In this document: piece after piece, positions 1 through 7,523 of the stretch
How positions within the stretch are numbered: position 1 is the stretch's first letter
How the letters are laid out: each line of letters opens with the position of its first letter
From: JADFSZ01 sp022560555 [NCBI: PVC group bacterium]
Lineage (GTDB): Bacteria > GCA-001730085 > JADFSZ01
Length of the DNA stretch: 9,111 bases
Assembly (NCBI GenBank): GCA_022560555.1
Contig: JADFSZ010000060.1
Location: 1-9,111 of the forward strand
Direction of reading: 5' to 3'
Position numbers and translations under genes: made by a program
Notes under the pieces: model-generated
Databases searched by the model: none
What the model was told of the DNA's origin: nothing
What the model saw: only the letters and a program-made list of their open reading frames with translations

Positions 1-363
1 CGTCAGATTAAAGAGGCAGGTAACAAGGCCGGTGTGGCCATTAAACCGAAAACAAAACTAATTGAGGTATGGCCTTATCTCGATATTCTTGATCTTGTTG
101 TTGTCATGACTGTGGAGCCGGGTTTTGCGGGCCAGGCTTTCATGCCCGAAGTGATGCCGAAAATAAAGGAACTTAGACGTCTTATTGATGAGAACGGGTA
201 TCAAGCTCTCATTGAGGTTGACGGAGGCGTGGATGCGAACAATATCGTATCCATCAGACAAGCGGGGGCCGATGTGATTGTCGCGGGAAGCGCGGTCTTT
301 GGTCAATCGTCTCCGGGGGAAGCCGTGAAGAACTTGTTTCATCAATGTCATGCATCCTGTTAA
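1..363 (+). CDS. rpe: Ribulose-phosphate 3-epimerase, C-terminal part (5' end outside window)
   Basis: This enzyme interconverts D-ribulose 5-phosphate and D-xylulose 5-phosphate in the cytosolic pentose phosphate (or Calvin) pathway. The frame is open from base 1, and the visible 120 residues are the second half of a (beta/alpha)8 barrel that is normally about 220 residues long. Family signatures are present: the VVVMTVEPGFAGQAF segment (usually MSVNPGFGGQ), EVDGGV carrying the conserved barrel aspartate, and AGADVIVAGSAVF, the phosphate-binding end of the barrel. The GTG at 34 is internal and is not the start. The stop is followed by 64 bp before the next gene, with no terminator seen, so co-transcription downstream is possible. 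The family call is secure; only the N-terminus is missing. Confidence 0.95.
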   Translation, partial: RQIKEAGNKAGVAIKPKTKLIEVWPYLDILDLVVVMTVEPGFAGQAFMPEVMPKIKELRRLIDENGYQALIEVDGGVDANNIVSIRQAGADVIVAGSAVFGQSSPGEAVKNLFHQCHASC

Positions 364-427
364 TGTTTTGATAAGCAGCCGTTTTTGGATAAGAAAGATA
401 AAATATTCCGATGAGGAGGAATAAAAC

Positions 428-889
428 ATGAAAAAGATTATTCGCTTAACGGTGCTGGTTTTGGGATCTTTTTTGATCGTTGTTGGGGCGTGCAAGGCAT
501 ATCTAAATACGGATTTCTTTATAAGCTCATTTACTATGATGAGCGTCGGCGGTTTCCCGATTCAAAACAGTATATCGACTGTGCTTTTAAGTGAACTTTA
601 TATTCTGATTAATTTCTTTGGGTTTGTGTGCGGGATTGGGTTGATCTTTAACACGCTGTGGGGAAAGAAATGCATGTTTATCCTGTACGCGGCATCATTT
701 CTCATAAATTTAATCATTGACGTATTTGAAATCACACTTGGGGAGCCGATGGTTATGGAGTACTTTTCAAAACTGGGTATAAAATATGAGAGCGAGAGTT
801 TTTTGATTAATGCGCTTATCGACGTGTTCTTTTTATCAATGTGTATTTTTAGCGTGGTTTTGATTAAGCAGCATCGAAAAGGCGATTGA
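428..889 (+). CDS. Unknown small integral membrane protein, about four helices
   Basis: I do not recognise this 153-residue protein. It is strongly hydrophobic, with four likely membrane segments at about residues 5-25, 55-78, 81-100 and 126-146. The first is preceded by MKKIIR, so it may act as an uncleaved signal anchor. A loop of about 25 residues (GEPMVMEYFSKLG...) lies between helices 3 and 4. The ATG is well supported by a GAGGAGG-type ribosome site about 7 bases upstream. The gene ends only 12 bp before the ATG of the metal permease, which suggests one transcript and perhaps a shared role at the membrane. No catalytic or metal-binding motif is evident. The size and helix count resemble DoxX/MauE-like proteins, but I see no defining motif and assign no function. 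Confidence 0.8.
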   Translation: MKKIIRLTVLVLGSFLIVVGACKAYLNTDFFISSFTMMSVGGFPIQNSISTVLLSELYILINFFGFVCGIGLIFNTLWGKKCMFILYAASFLINLIIDVFEITLGEPMVMEYFSKLGIKYESESFLINALIDVFFLSMCIFSVVLIKQHRKGD

Positions 890-901
890 TTCAGGTTGCA
901 T

Positions 902-1987
902 ATGACACAAGTATTGACGTGGGTTAAAGATTTTGGCATTGAATCATTGATGCTATTTACGGCTATGTCGCCGTATTTGCTGATTGGTTTCTTTTTTGCC
1001 GGAATTTGCCATGTATATTTCCCGTCTGATTTTATTTTTAAACATCTTGGAAAAAACAATTTTTCGAGTTCTCTCAAAGCAGCATTGGTCGGTGTGCCCA
1101 TCCCGCTATGTTCCTGCGGTGTTATCCCGGCGGCATTAACCCTGCGTAAACATAAAGCGAGTCTCGGGGCAACATTGTCATTTCTAGTGTCCACTCCTCA
1201 AACGGGTATTGACAGTATCATCGCGACGGGAGGATTAATGGGGCCTGTTTTCATGTTCTTTAGACCTATAGCCGCCATGGTTATGGGTGTTGTCGGAGGT
1301 GTAACGGGAAACATTTTTTTGGCAGACGTTCCGGCTAATGAAGTTGCGGGTGATAAAAGCTGCTGTAATAATAATGGCGGATTCTCGTCAAGTAATTGGT
1401 TTGAAAAATTAAAGCACTCAATTCAATTTGCCTATAAAGATTTTCTTGATGAAATTACGGTGCATTTGATCTTGGGCCTTTTTCTCGCGGGGGCTATAGC
1501 GGCATTTGTCCCGGACTCCTTGTTTGTTGAAATAGGCCAAGGACTCAAAGGTATGCTCGTTGTACTCGTTGTCAGTATCCCGATGTATGTATGCGCGACG
1601 GCATCGATTCCTGTCGCTCTTGTGATGTTGGCGAAAGGGGCCTCTCCCGGTGTTGCCTTCGTTTTTCTCGCGGCCGGCCCCGTGAGCAATATGGCCTCGA
1701 TCACGATTGTTAACAATATGCTTGGGAAAAAATTTACGATCCTTTATCTTGCCGTAATATCGATCGGAGCCATTCTCATGGGCCTGTTGTTGGATGGCTT
1801 ATACGCGTTTTTTGGGTGGGACGCACTTTCCGACATCTCTGACACGGTTGTGGAGCATCAAATGACCCCGATTGGTTTGATGGCCGGGATCATAATGTTT
1901 ATTTTAGTCGCTCTATCTCTTAAAAGAATCCTTCGAAATAAAAAAATTGCAAAACGAAGTGAATTCACTACAATGAAAGGCTCTTGA
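902..1987 (+). CDS. SO_0444/ArsP-type (DUF318) permease, probable metal or metalloid efflux
   Basis: This 361-residue polytopic inner-membrane protein belongs to the DUF318/ArsP_1 permease superfamily and best fits the group annotated as SO_0444-family Cu/Zn efflux transporters. Two internal half-repeats are visible. The first holds [18 protein letters not shown] (residues 67-84) followed by STPQTG. The second holds [14 protein letters not shown] (226-239) followed by [10 protein letters not shown]. The conserved cysteines C70, C72 and C231 in these motifs would line the substrate path. A C154-C155 pair sits in the hydrophilic loop between halves and could bind metal. The C-terminus is basic and cytosolic. 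I chose the ATG at 902, six bases after CAGG; the TTG at 896 would touch that site. The gene runs into metX with a 5-bp gap, or overlaps it by 4 bp if metX starts at TTG. The substrate is inferred, not visible. Confidence 0.87.
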   Translation: MTQVLTWVKDFGIESLMLFTAMSPYLLIGFFFAGICHVYFPSDFIFKHLGKNNFSSSLKAALVGVPIPLCSCGVIPAALTLRKHKASLGATLSFLVSTPQTGIDSIIATGGLMGPVFMFFRPIAAMVMGVVGGVTGNIFLADVPANEVAGDKSCCNNNGGFSSSNWFEKLKHSIQFAYKDFLDEITVHLILGLFLAGAIAAFVPDSLFVEIGQGLKGMLVVLVVSIPMYVCATASIPVALVMLAKGASPGVAFVFLAAGPVSNMASITIVNNMLGKKFTILYLAVISIGAILMGLLLDGLYAFFGWDALSDISDTVVEHQMTPIGLMAGIIMFILVALSLKRILRNKKIAKRSEFTTMKGS

Positions 1988-1992
1988 TTGGA

Positions 1993-3174
1993 ATGGCGTT
2001 AAATCTAGACAAGAATACGAATGTGAGAATGGGCATGGATCAAAAAAGTGTTGGTCTCGTAGAAACTAAGACGCATACGTTTGCGAAGCCGCCAAATGAA
2101 CTGTTGCTTGAATGCGGGCGAAAACTTGGTCCAATCACAATTGCCTATGAAACTTACGGTAAATTAAATGACAAGAAATCGAACACGATTCTTATTCTTC
2201 ACGCTCTTTCCGGTGATGCTCACGCTGCCGGTTATCACTCCTATGATGAGGAAAAAGCCGGATGGTGGGACATCATGATCGGACCCGGCAAAGCTTTTGA
2301 CACGAACAAATATTTTGTGATCTGCTCAAACATTCTCGGAGGGTGTAAAGGGACTACGGGCCCTATGTCAATTAACCCGGAATCCCAAAAACCCTTTGGC
2401 ATGTCATTCCCCATGATTACAGTGAGCGATATGGTGAATGTTCAGAAGGAGCTAATTGACCACTTGGGAATCAAAAAAGTGCTTTGTTTGTCCGGTGGGT
2501 CCTTAGGCGGCATGCAGGCACTTCAATGGACGATCAGTTATCCTGATTGGGTTGAAGCCGTTATTCCGATTGCGACTACGAGTCGACTTAGCGCGCAATC
2601 TCTTGCTTTCAACGCGGTTGGGAGGAACGCTATAATTTCGGATCCTGATTGGAATAATGGGGAGTACTTTCCCGGTAAAACACCCGCGCAGGGGCTTGCC
2701 ATCGCGCGTATGATCGGACACATCACGTATCTTTCTCCTGAATCGATGCATGACAAATTCGGACGCCGTCTTCAGGAAAAAGAACAGTATAGTTATGATT
2801 TTGTCACTGATTTTCAAGTTGAAAGCTATCTTCATTATCAGGGGATACAATTTGTTGAGCGTTTTGACGCGAATACCTATCTCTATTTCACCAAAGCCAT
2901 GGACTACTTTGATCTGGCAGGAAAATTTGGGAGTTTGGAAAGAGCTTTTGAGAAAATCAAGTCAAAGTATTTGGTGATCTCTTTTACTTCGGATTGGCTT
3001 TTCCCTGCGTATCAATCGAGAGAAATCGTGAGAGCGCTGATCAAAAATGGTGTGGATGTTTCTCTGTGCGAGATTAAAACTCCTTATGGGCATGATGCAT
3101 TCTTGCTTGAAAACGAACAGCTCACGCGCTTGATCTCAAGTTTTCTATCAAATCTAAAATTAAAAGAAAAATAA
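1993..3174 (+). CDS. metX: Homoserine O-acetyltransferase
   Basis: MetX transfers an acyl group to the homoserine hydroxyl, the first committed step of methionine synthesis, in the cytosol. The protein is an alpha/beta-hydrolase of 393 residues, close to the family norm. Visible features are [12 protein letters not shown] (oxyanion region), [15 protein letters not shown], and the full triad: Ser170 in [10 protein letters not shown], Asp334 in SFTSDWLFP and His367 in PYGHDAF. The start is uncertain. ATG 1993 has AAAGG 12 bases upstream; TTG 1984 gives a 4-bp overlap with the permease but lies only 3 bases from AAAGG; ATG 2029 is also possible. metW begins right after its stop. Acetyl-CoA is the likely donor because metY lies in the same block, but some MetX proteins paired with MetW use succinyl-CoA, and sequence alone does not settle this. 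Confidence 0.95.
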   Translation: MALNLDKNTNVRMGMDQKSVGLVETKTHTFAKPPNELLLECGRKLGPITIAYETYGKLNDKKSNTILILHALSGDAHAAGYHSYDEEKAGWWDIMIGPGKAFDTNKYFVICSNILGGCKGTTGPMSINPESQKPFGMSFPMITVSDMVNVQKELIDHLGIKKVLCLSGGSLGGMQALQWTISYPDWVEAVIPIATTSRLSAQSLAFNAVGRNAIISDPDWNNGEYFPGKTPAQGLAIARMIGHITYLSPESMHDKFGRRLQEKEQYSYDFVTDFQVESYLHYQGIQFVERFDANTYLYFTKAMDYFDLAGKFGSLERAFEKIKSKYLVISFTSDWLFPAYQSREIVRALIKNGVDVSLCEIKTPYGHDAFLLENEQLTRLISSFLSNLKLKEK

Positions 3175-3810
3175 ATGAACTTTATGACCAATCCTAGATT
3201 GAACGAGCGCGCTGATTACAATCAAATCGTTAAATTGATTGAGCCCGATTCCCGTGTGCTTGATGTTGGGTGTGGATCCGGAGAACTTCTCAAACAGCTT
3301 ATCAAAGAAAAAAATGTTCAGGGACGCGGCGTTGAAATCGATGAAAATGGCATTATTTCCTGCATCGATAAAGGGATCTCTGTTATTCAGGCAGATGTGG
3401 ATGAAGGATTAGCAGATTTTCTAGATCTGACATTTGATTATGTCATTTTAAGCAAAACTCTTCAAGTTGTGCATCAGCCGGATTATGTGATTCGTGAAAT
3501 GCTTCGTGTTGGCAAGAAAGGAATTGTTTCGCTTCCCAATTTCGGCTTTTGGCCTCTTCGTTTTCAAATGATCACCAAGGGGAAAATGCCCAAAGGTAAA
3601 CATGTTCCTTTCGAATGGTACAATACCCCTAATATTCACATCGGCACATTGAGCGATTTTCGTGATCTTTGCCAGAAAGAAAAGATATCTATTGTTAAGG
3701 AAATTTCCTTTCGGTCATCCAAGCTTCTATCCGGATCATGGCAGGGATGGTTCTCAAATATTCTGGCGGATGAGTCTATATTTGTGATCGCGAAACAAGC
3801 AGATGCATAA
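3175..3810 (+). CDS. metW: Methionine biosynthesis protein MetW
   Basis: MetW is a class I methyltransferase-fold protein of about 200 residues; this one has 211. It is known as a partner gene of metX and is needed for full homoserine acyltransferase activity in some bacteria, but its own chemistry is not established. The SAM-type glycine motif is VLDVGCGSGELL (28-39), followed by GVEIDE with the acidic ribose-binding position. The family hallmark WYNTPNIHIGTLSDF (148-162) and SLPNFGFWPLRF (119-130) are both present. The ATG immediately follows the metX stop codon with no Shine-Dalgarno between them, so translation is probably coupled to metX. An in-frame ATG at 3184 is an alternative. The gene ends before a 189-bp gap. 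Confidence 0.94.
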   Translation: MNFMTNPRLNERADYNQIVKLIEPDSRVLDVGCGSGELLKQLIKEKNVQGRGVEIDENGIISCIDKGISVIQADVDEGLADFLDLTFDYVILSKTLQVVHQPDYVIREMLRVGKKGIVSLPNFGFWPLRFQMITKGKMPKGKHVPFEWYNTPNIHIGTLSDFRDLCQKEKISIVKEISFRSSKLLSGSWQGWFSNILADESIFVIAKQADA

Positions 3811-3875
3811 AGTACTTATATATAAAGTTTTATGTATTATCACGACATGAACGATAAGGTTTGTAAAGTTTTCAA

Positions 3876-3904
3876 TTGATCGGTGACACATATCATGGTA
3901 TATT
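3876..3904 (+). promoter_or_regulatory. Putative sigma-70-type promoter for cysK-metY-thioredoxin
   Basis: TTGATC (3876-3881, four of six consensus bases) and TATATT (3899-3904, five of six) are separated by exactly 17 bp in the gap between metW and cysK. Initiation would fall near 3911, leaving a leader of about 90 bases before the cysK ATG at 4000. No recognisable riboswitch, T-box or attenuator is visible in that leader. The only pairing noted is CCATCA (3913-3918) with TGATGG (3967-3972), which is too weak to call. The assignment rests on sequence match and position alone. Confidence 0.5.
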
Positions 3905-3999
3905 CTTTAACCCCATCAAAATGAAGTGGTTGTTGAAGGATATTCTCACGCATTCCAACTCAAATCTGATGGTTTTGACATTCTAAAAAGGAGGTTTTC

Positions 4000-4959
4000 A
4001 TGTCTACTAAAACAGCTTCACTGAAAATAGCTGAAGATGTGACGGGTCTTGTTGGAAACACCCCTTTAGTTAAGCTAAAGAAGATATCGTCTGGCTTGCC
4101 GGGAATGGTAGTCGCAAAGATGGAATCCATGAATCCCCTGGGAAGCGTTAAGGATCGGATCGGTTTTAGTATGATTAAAGATGCTGAAGATCGCGGTGTG
4201 ATTCATGAGGGTACAGTCATCATTGAGCCGACAAGCGGAAACACTGGTATCTCGCTTGCGTTTGTATGTGCCCAACGCGGTTACCGGCTGATTTTGACTA
4301 TGCCGGACACCATGAGTGTAGAAAGAAGAAAGCTCTTAAAAATATTTGGTGCCGAGTTAGTGCTGACACCGGGTGAAAAAGGGATGAAGGGGGCTGTGGA
4401 AAAAGCAGAAGAGCTCCTGAAAGAGCATAAAGACTCATTTATGCCTCAGCAATTCAAAAACCCGGCTAATCCTAAGATTCACCGGGAAACCACGGCCGAA
4501 GAAATCTGGAACGACACAGAGGGACAAGTGGATTTTTTGGTGTCGGGAATCGGAACAGGAGGCACCATCACGGGCGTGACGTCTGTCATTAAACAGCGCA
4601 AGCCCGAATTTAAAGCCATTGCGGTTGAGCCGGAAGGATCGCCGATTTTATCAGGTGGAAGTCCCGGGCCGCACAAAATCCAGGGGATTGGTGCCGGTTT
4701 TATCCCGGATGTGTTGGATACGAAACTTTACGATGAGGTTATTAAAATTTCAAATGAGGATGCCGGGATTTACGCGCGGCGTCTTGCGAGAGAAGAAGGA
4801 CTTCTCGCGGGAATATCTTCCGGAGCTAATGTCGCCGCGGCTGTTGAAATTGCTAAACGGCCTGAAAATAAGGGAAAAATGATTGTCACGATTATTTGCG
4901 ATACGGGCGAAAGATATCTGAGCACATGGTTATTTGAACAATTAACTAACGTCGAATAG
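4000..4959 (+). CDS. cysK: Cysteine synthase (O-acetylserine sulfhydrylase)
   Basis: This PLP enzyme (fold type II) makes L-cysteine and acetate from O-acetylserine and sulfide in the cytosol. It has 319 residues, typical for CysK. The Schiff-base lysine is K51 in [17 protein letters not shown] (77-83) is the substrate-carboxylate loop, GTGGTITG (185-192) binds the PLP phosphate, and SSGAN and [10 protein letters not shown] close the active site. The start is set by AAGGAGG (3988-3994) five bases before the ATG. A 14-bp gap containing AAGGAG separates it from metY, so the two are one operon. CysK and CysM are hard to tell apart by eye, but the length and the C-terminal ERYLST motif favour CysK. 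Confidence 0.95.
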   Translation: MSTKTASLKIAEDVTGLVGNTPLVKLKKISSGLPGMVVAKMESMNPLGSVKDRIGFSMIKDAEDRGVIHEGTVIIEPTSGNTGISLAFVCAQRGYRLILTMPDTMSVERRKLLKIFGAELVLTPGEKGMKGAVEKAEELLKEHKDSFMPQQFKNPANPKIHRETTAEEIWNDTEGQVDFLVSGIGTGGTITGVTSVIKQRKPEFKAIAVEPEGSPILSGGSPGPHKIQGIGAGFIPDVLDTKLYDEVIKISNEDAGIYARRLAREEGLLAGISSGANVAAAVEIAKRPENKGKMIVTIICDTGERYLSTWLFEQLTNVE

Positions 4960-4973
4960 AAGGAGAAATCAAC

Positions 4974-6284
4974 ATGCCAAGCAACGGTTATAAATTTGAG
5001 ACTTTAGCGTTACATGCAGGACAAGAGCCGGACTCTACGACAACCTCGAGAGGTGTTCCTATTCATAGAACATCGTCTTACGTGTTTCACAACACCGAGC
5101 ATGCTGCCAATCTGTTTGGGTTAAAAGAACTCGGGTATATTTATACGCGTTTGGGAAATCCCACTCAGGACGTACTCGAAAAAAGAGTCGCGGCTCTCGA
5201 GGGCGGCGCGGCAGCCCTTGCGCTTGCATCGGGAACATCGGGTGTTTTTTATTCTATTGTTAACATTTGTTCGGCCGGAGAAGAATTTATTTCGACGAAC
5301 AACCTCTATGGCGGAACATACACGATGTTTGCCAATATCCTTCCGCAATTTAACATCAAGGCAAAATTTATTGATAATACTCCTGAAGCCGCGAAAAAGG
5401 CGATCACCGACAAAACTCGCGCGATTTTCATTGAAACAATCGGGAATCCCGTTCTGGATATTGCCGATGTGGAAGGTTTCGCGAAAGTGGCCCATGAAAA
5501 CAATATTCCTCTAATTGTGGATGCCACATTTACAACTCCTTATTTGCTTAAGTGTATTGAGTACGGAGCGGATGTGGTTATCAATTCGCTCACAAAATGG
5601 ATGGGCGGCCATGGAACCGGAATCGGAGGCGTTGTTGTCGATGCCGGTAAATTCAACTGGAAAGACCCAAAATTTAAACTTTTCAATGAACCGGAGGAAA
5701 GCTACTTTGGTATTCGTTTCGCACATGATCTTGGAGACCTCAACCCGATTGCGTTTATCCTAAGAATGAGAACTGTTCCCTTGAGAAATTTGGGAGCCTG
5801 CATTTCTCCGGATAACGCGTGGATGTTTCTTCAGGGATTGGAAACTTTGCCGGTGCGTATGCAGAGACATTGCGACAATTCTTTAGCTGTCGCAAAATGG
5901 CTCAAAAAGTGTCCTTCTGTCGAATGGATCCGCTATCCGGGACTCGATGATGATCCGGCCCATGAAAACGCGAAAAAATATCTTAAGAATGGCGCCGGTG
6001 CCGTGATTGTATTTGGTATTAAAGGCGGCCGTGAAGCGGGGGAAAAACTGATTAACAGCGTTAAGCTGTTCAGTCATCTGGCCAATGTCGGAGATGCCAA
6101 GAGTCTTATCCTGCATCCGGCAAGCACATCTCATTCACAGCTCACAGAAGAACAGCAGCGTTCCAGTGGTTTAACTCCGGAACTTGTGCGGCTCTCTGTC
6201 GGAATTGAGCATATTGATGATATTATTGCGGATCTTGAGCAGGCGATTAACGCCGCTGTGAAGAATACCGTGGGTGCTGTTTAA
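4974..6284 (+). CDS. metY: O-acetylhomoserine sulfhydrylase (aminocarboxypropyltransferase)
   Basis: MetY is a Cys/Met-metabolism PLP enzyme (fold type I) that condenses O-acetylhomoserine with sulfide to give homocysteine, bypassing cystathionine. The 436-residue length matches MetY, which is longer than the roughly 390-residue MetB/MetC/MetZ. Diagnostic features are the N-terminal ETLALHAGQEPD, YIYTRLGNPTQDVLE (56-70) for cofactor contacts, ALASGTSG, and the PLP lysine K208 in NSLTKWMGGHG. HPASTSHSQL near residue 385 is the carboxylate-binding region. AAGGAG (4960-4965) lies eight bases before the ATG. The stop overlaps the next start by one base (TAATG). Together with metX it supports direct sulfhydrylation as the route to homocysteine. 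Confidence 0.95.
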   Translation: MPSNGYKFETLALHAGQEPDSTTTSRGVPIHRTSSYVFHNTEHAANLFGLKELGYIYTRLGNPTQDVLEKRVAALEGGAAALALASGTSGVFYSIVNICSAGEEFISTNNLYGGTYTMFANILPQFNIKAKFIDNTPEAAKKAITDKTRAIFIETIGNPVLDIADVEGFAKVAHENNIPLIVDATFTTPYLLKCIEYGADVVINSLTKWMGGHGTGIGGVVVDAGKFNWKDPKFKLFNEPEESYFGIRFAHDLGDLNPIAFILRMRTVPLRNLGACISPDNAWMFLQGLETLPVRMQRHCDNSLAVAKWLKKCPSVEWIRYPGLDDDPAHENAKKYLKNGAGAVIVFGIKGGREAGEKLINSVKLFSHLANVGDAKSLILHPASTSHSQLTEEQQRSSGLTPELVRLSVGIEHIDDIIADLEQAINAAVKNTVGAV

Positions 6285-6793
6285 TGATGAAACGGATCGC
6301 TCTCGGTATCTTCTTTGCTTTTATTGTTTCGGCGGCTTCTCTTGTTGGATGTAGTCGAAACGGTGGGGCTGTGCAGGATGCCGCTTTATCAAGCGGTCCT
6401 GCGGCGGGGTTTGCTCTTTCGAACCTTCACGGCGAAACCGTAAGTTTGTCGGATTTTAAAGGGCAAAAGGTCCTTTTGGATTTTTGGGCTACCTGGTGTC
6501 CTCCCTGCCGAATTGAACTTCCCGGATTGAATAGTATGGTTCCGGAGCTTAACAAAAGCGGTGTTGTTGTTTTAAATATCAGTGTGGACAAGAAAATTGA
6601 TACGGTTAAGAAGTTTATTGCGGACAACCGGTATTCAAATCTCATCGTGCTTCACGATGATCAGAACATTGCCGATCGTTATCAGGTTAGCGCGATACCG
6701 ACAAAGGTTCTCATTGGAGAAGACGGAAATATTCTGGCAAGGAAAGTGGGTTCGTTGACGGAAGAGCAGATGAAGGATTTTGTAGGGCTGTAA
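6284..6793 (+). CDS. TlpA/ResA-like thioredoxin-fold lipoprotein
   Basis: This 169-residue protein is a probable periplasm-facing thiol-disulfide oxidoreductase anchored by lipid. A signal peptide (MMKRIALGIFFAFIV...) ends in the lipobox LVGC, with C23 as the lipidated cysteine, followed by a flexible Ser/Gly/Ala-rich linker to about residue 40. The thioredoxin domain has the redox site WATWCPPCR (C72 and C75), LNISVDK, and the cis-proline in SAIPT (P139). The WCPPC centre is typical of TlpA/ResA proteins that reduce cytochrome c apoproteins or other exported thiols. The first ATG overlaps the metY stop by one base; a second ATG follows directly at 6287. The partner protein is not visible. 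The link to sulfur-amino-acid genes may be functional or only transcriptional. Confidence 0.9.
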   Translation: MMKRIALGIFFAFIVSAASLVGCSRNGGAVQDAALSSGPAAGFALSNLHGETVSLSDFKGQKVLLDFWATWCPPCRIELPGLNSMVPELNKSGVVVLNISVDKKIDTVKKFIADNRYSNLIVLHDDQNIADRYQVSAIPTKVLIGEDGNILARKVGSLTEEQMKDFVGL

Positions 6794-6832
6794 AAACAAG
6801 GCAAATTCGTTTTATTTTGATCAGATTAATGT

Positions 6833-6865
6833 AAATAAGGCACCTGAAAGGTGCCTTATTTATTT
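6833..6865. terminator. Bidirectional intrinsic terminator between convergent genes
   Basis: A perfect 13-bp stem (AAATAAGGCACCT, 6833-6845, with its complement at 6849-6861) closes on a GAA triloop. On the plus strand the stem ends in TTATTTATTT. On the minus strand the AAATAA arm supplies the U-rich end. It lies 40 bp after the thioredoxin gene and 35 bp from the end of the convergent minus-strand gene, so it can serve both. Confidence 0.9.
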
Positions 6866-6899
6866 GCAATGCATGACATATTGTTGCAGTCTGTATAAG

Positions 6900-7337
6900 T
6901 TACTTTTTGAAATATTTATCAAATGCCTGGTCTAGTTCCGATAGTGTTGTAATAAACAATATGATGTCGCAGTCTGAAGCCAGGCTCTTCACTTGTTCAA
7001 AAGTTTTAACACCTATATCATCAGCCACTGCAATTGTCAGCACATTTGCAATTCGATCGACCGGCAATAATCCCATGTTACGGCATACCTCTTCGGGAAA
7101 CGTGTCAAGCAGCGTCACATCAATTTCATACTTTTCTAAAGGCAAATAGGCACGATCATGGTCTCCTTGCTCCATGAGATGATTTGCAACCTGTTCCTCG
7201 GTTACAAACCCACACCCCACAAGAATTTTCCCCAAAAAGCCTCCATCCTTTTCTTGGATTTTAAGAGCATGCGCCAGTTTCTTTTCATCGATCAGCCCGC
7301 TGTTAATGAGCATTGCCCCAATACGTTTTGTAGTCAT
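6900..7337 (-). CDS. Stand-alone MshEN/T2SSE_N-type domain protein, possible c-di-GMP receptor
   Basis: The 145 residues match the N-terminal region of PilB/GspE/MshE secretion ATPases, but no Walker motifs or ATPase domain follow, and the gene ends in a normal stop. Residues 5-28 fit the MshEN nucleotide-binding pattern RLGxxLxxxG(L/I/V)(L/I/V)xxxxLxxxLxxQ, with R5, G7, L10, G14 and Q28 present. Residues 34-57 repeat the pattern, but F34 replaces the leading arginine. Residues 62-145 form the usual alpha/beta part: RAYLPLEKYEIDVTLLDTFP, GLLPVDR, LTIAVADD and a final helix DQAFDKYFKK. A role in c-di-GMP sensing for type IV pili or secretion is inferred from the family only. The upstream ribosome site is weak. 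The gene converges on the thioredoxin operon and has its own promoter. Confidence 0.83.
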   Translation of the reverse strand: MTTKRIGAMLINSGLIDEKKLAHALKIQEKDGGFLGKILVGCGFVTEEQVANHLMEQGDHDRAYLPLEKYEIDVTLLDTFPEEVCRNMGLLPVDRIANVLTIAVADDIGVKTFEQVKSLASDCDIILFITTLSELDQAFDKYFKK

Positions 7338-7390
7338 AATGATCTTGGTATCCGTGTTGAATTATTATTCATTTTTATTGTAAGCCCAAG

Positions 7391-7419
7391 ATTATATGTG
7401 AATTACCATATGCATGCAA
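7391..7419 (-). promoter_or_regulatory. Putative sigma-70-type promoter for the MshEN-type gene
   Basis: Read on the minus strand, a perfect TATAAT (7396-7391) lies 17 bp after TTGCAT (7419-7414), which keeps only the TTG of the -35 consensus. Initiation would fall near 7384, about 47 bases before the ATG at 7337. It is the only good -10 element in this short upstream region. Confidence 0.5.
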
Positions 7420-7456
7420 GATATTCCTATGGAGAGGAGGTCTAAGAGAAGTATAT

Positions 7457-7500
7457 TGCCCCGGTTAAACAAATAAGGCGAACTAAGTTAGAATTGGCTC
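7457..7500 (+). repeat. Left terminal inverted repeat of IS-A
   Basis: This pairs with the reverse complement of 8556-8597. Two well-conserved blocks stand out. The outer block is TGCCCCGGTTAAACAA against TGCCCCCGGTTAAGCAA. The inner block is TAAGTTAGAATTGGCTC against TAAGTTAGAACTGGCAC. A diverged stretch of 8-11 bp separates them. The inner block also supplies the -10 box and one arm of the hairpin over the orfA ribosome site. Confidence 0.85.
7465..7494 (+). promoter_or_regulatory. Putative IS-A transposase promoter inside the left end
   Basis: TTAAAC (7465-7470) and TAGAAT (7489-7494, five of six -10 bases) are 18 bp apart inside the left inverted repeat. A start site six or seven bases downstream would be near 7501, directly after the left arm of the hairpin described next. 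The -35 match is poor (three of six), so this is tentative. Confidence 0.4.
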
Positions 7501-7523
7501 ATAACCGAAAGGAGCCAATTCTA
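7489..7523 (+). promoter_or_regulatory. RNA hairpin covering the orfA ribosome site
   Basis: A perfect 12-bp stem (TAGAATTGGCTC, 7489-7500, with GAGCCAATTCTA, 7512-7523) closes an 11-base loop. The orfA Shine-Dalgarno AAAGGAG (7508-7514) lies across the loop and right arm, and the first base of the ATG is the last paired base. Transcripts entering from outside the IS would contain both arms and hide the site. A transcript started near 7501 would lack the left arm and be translated. This matches a known strategy by which IS elements block activation by neighbouring transcription. Confidence 0.65.

Noticed and set aside
598-1194. 198-codon open frame on the minus strand
   Set aside because: It lies wholly antisense to the small membrane protein and the permease, both of which have better starts and clear membrane-protein character. 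It shows no recognisable domain.
3811-3835. Possible terminator after metW
   Set aside because: The only symmetry is an AT-only ACTTATATATAA stretch without a GC stem or U-run.
3905-3999. SAM, cobalamin or T-box riboswitch in the cysK leader
   Set aside because: None of the conserved cores of these riboswitches is visible; the only complementarity is 6 bp across a 48-base loop.
7430-7456. AGAGGAGG on the plus strand just before IS-A, looking like a ribosome site of an interrupted gene
   Set aside because: No start codon at suitable spacing precedes the IS, and no continuation is found after the IS, where the DNA belongs to IS-B. It is probably chance.
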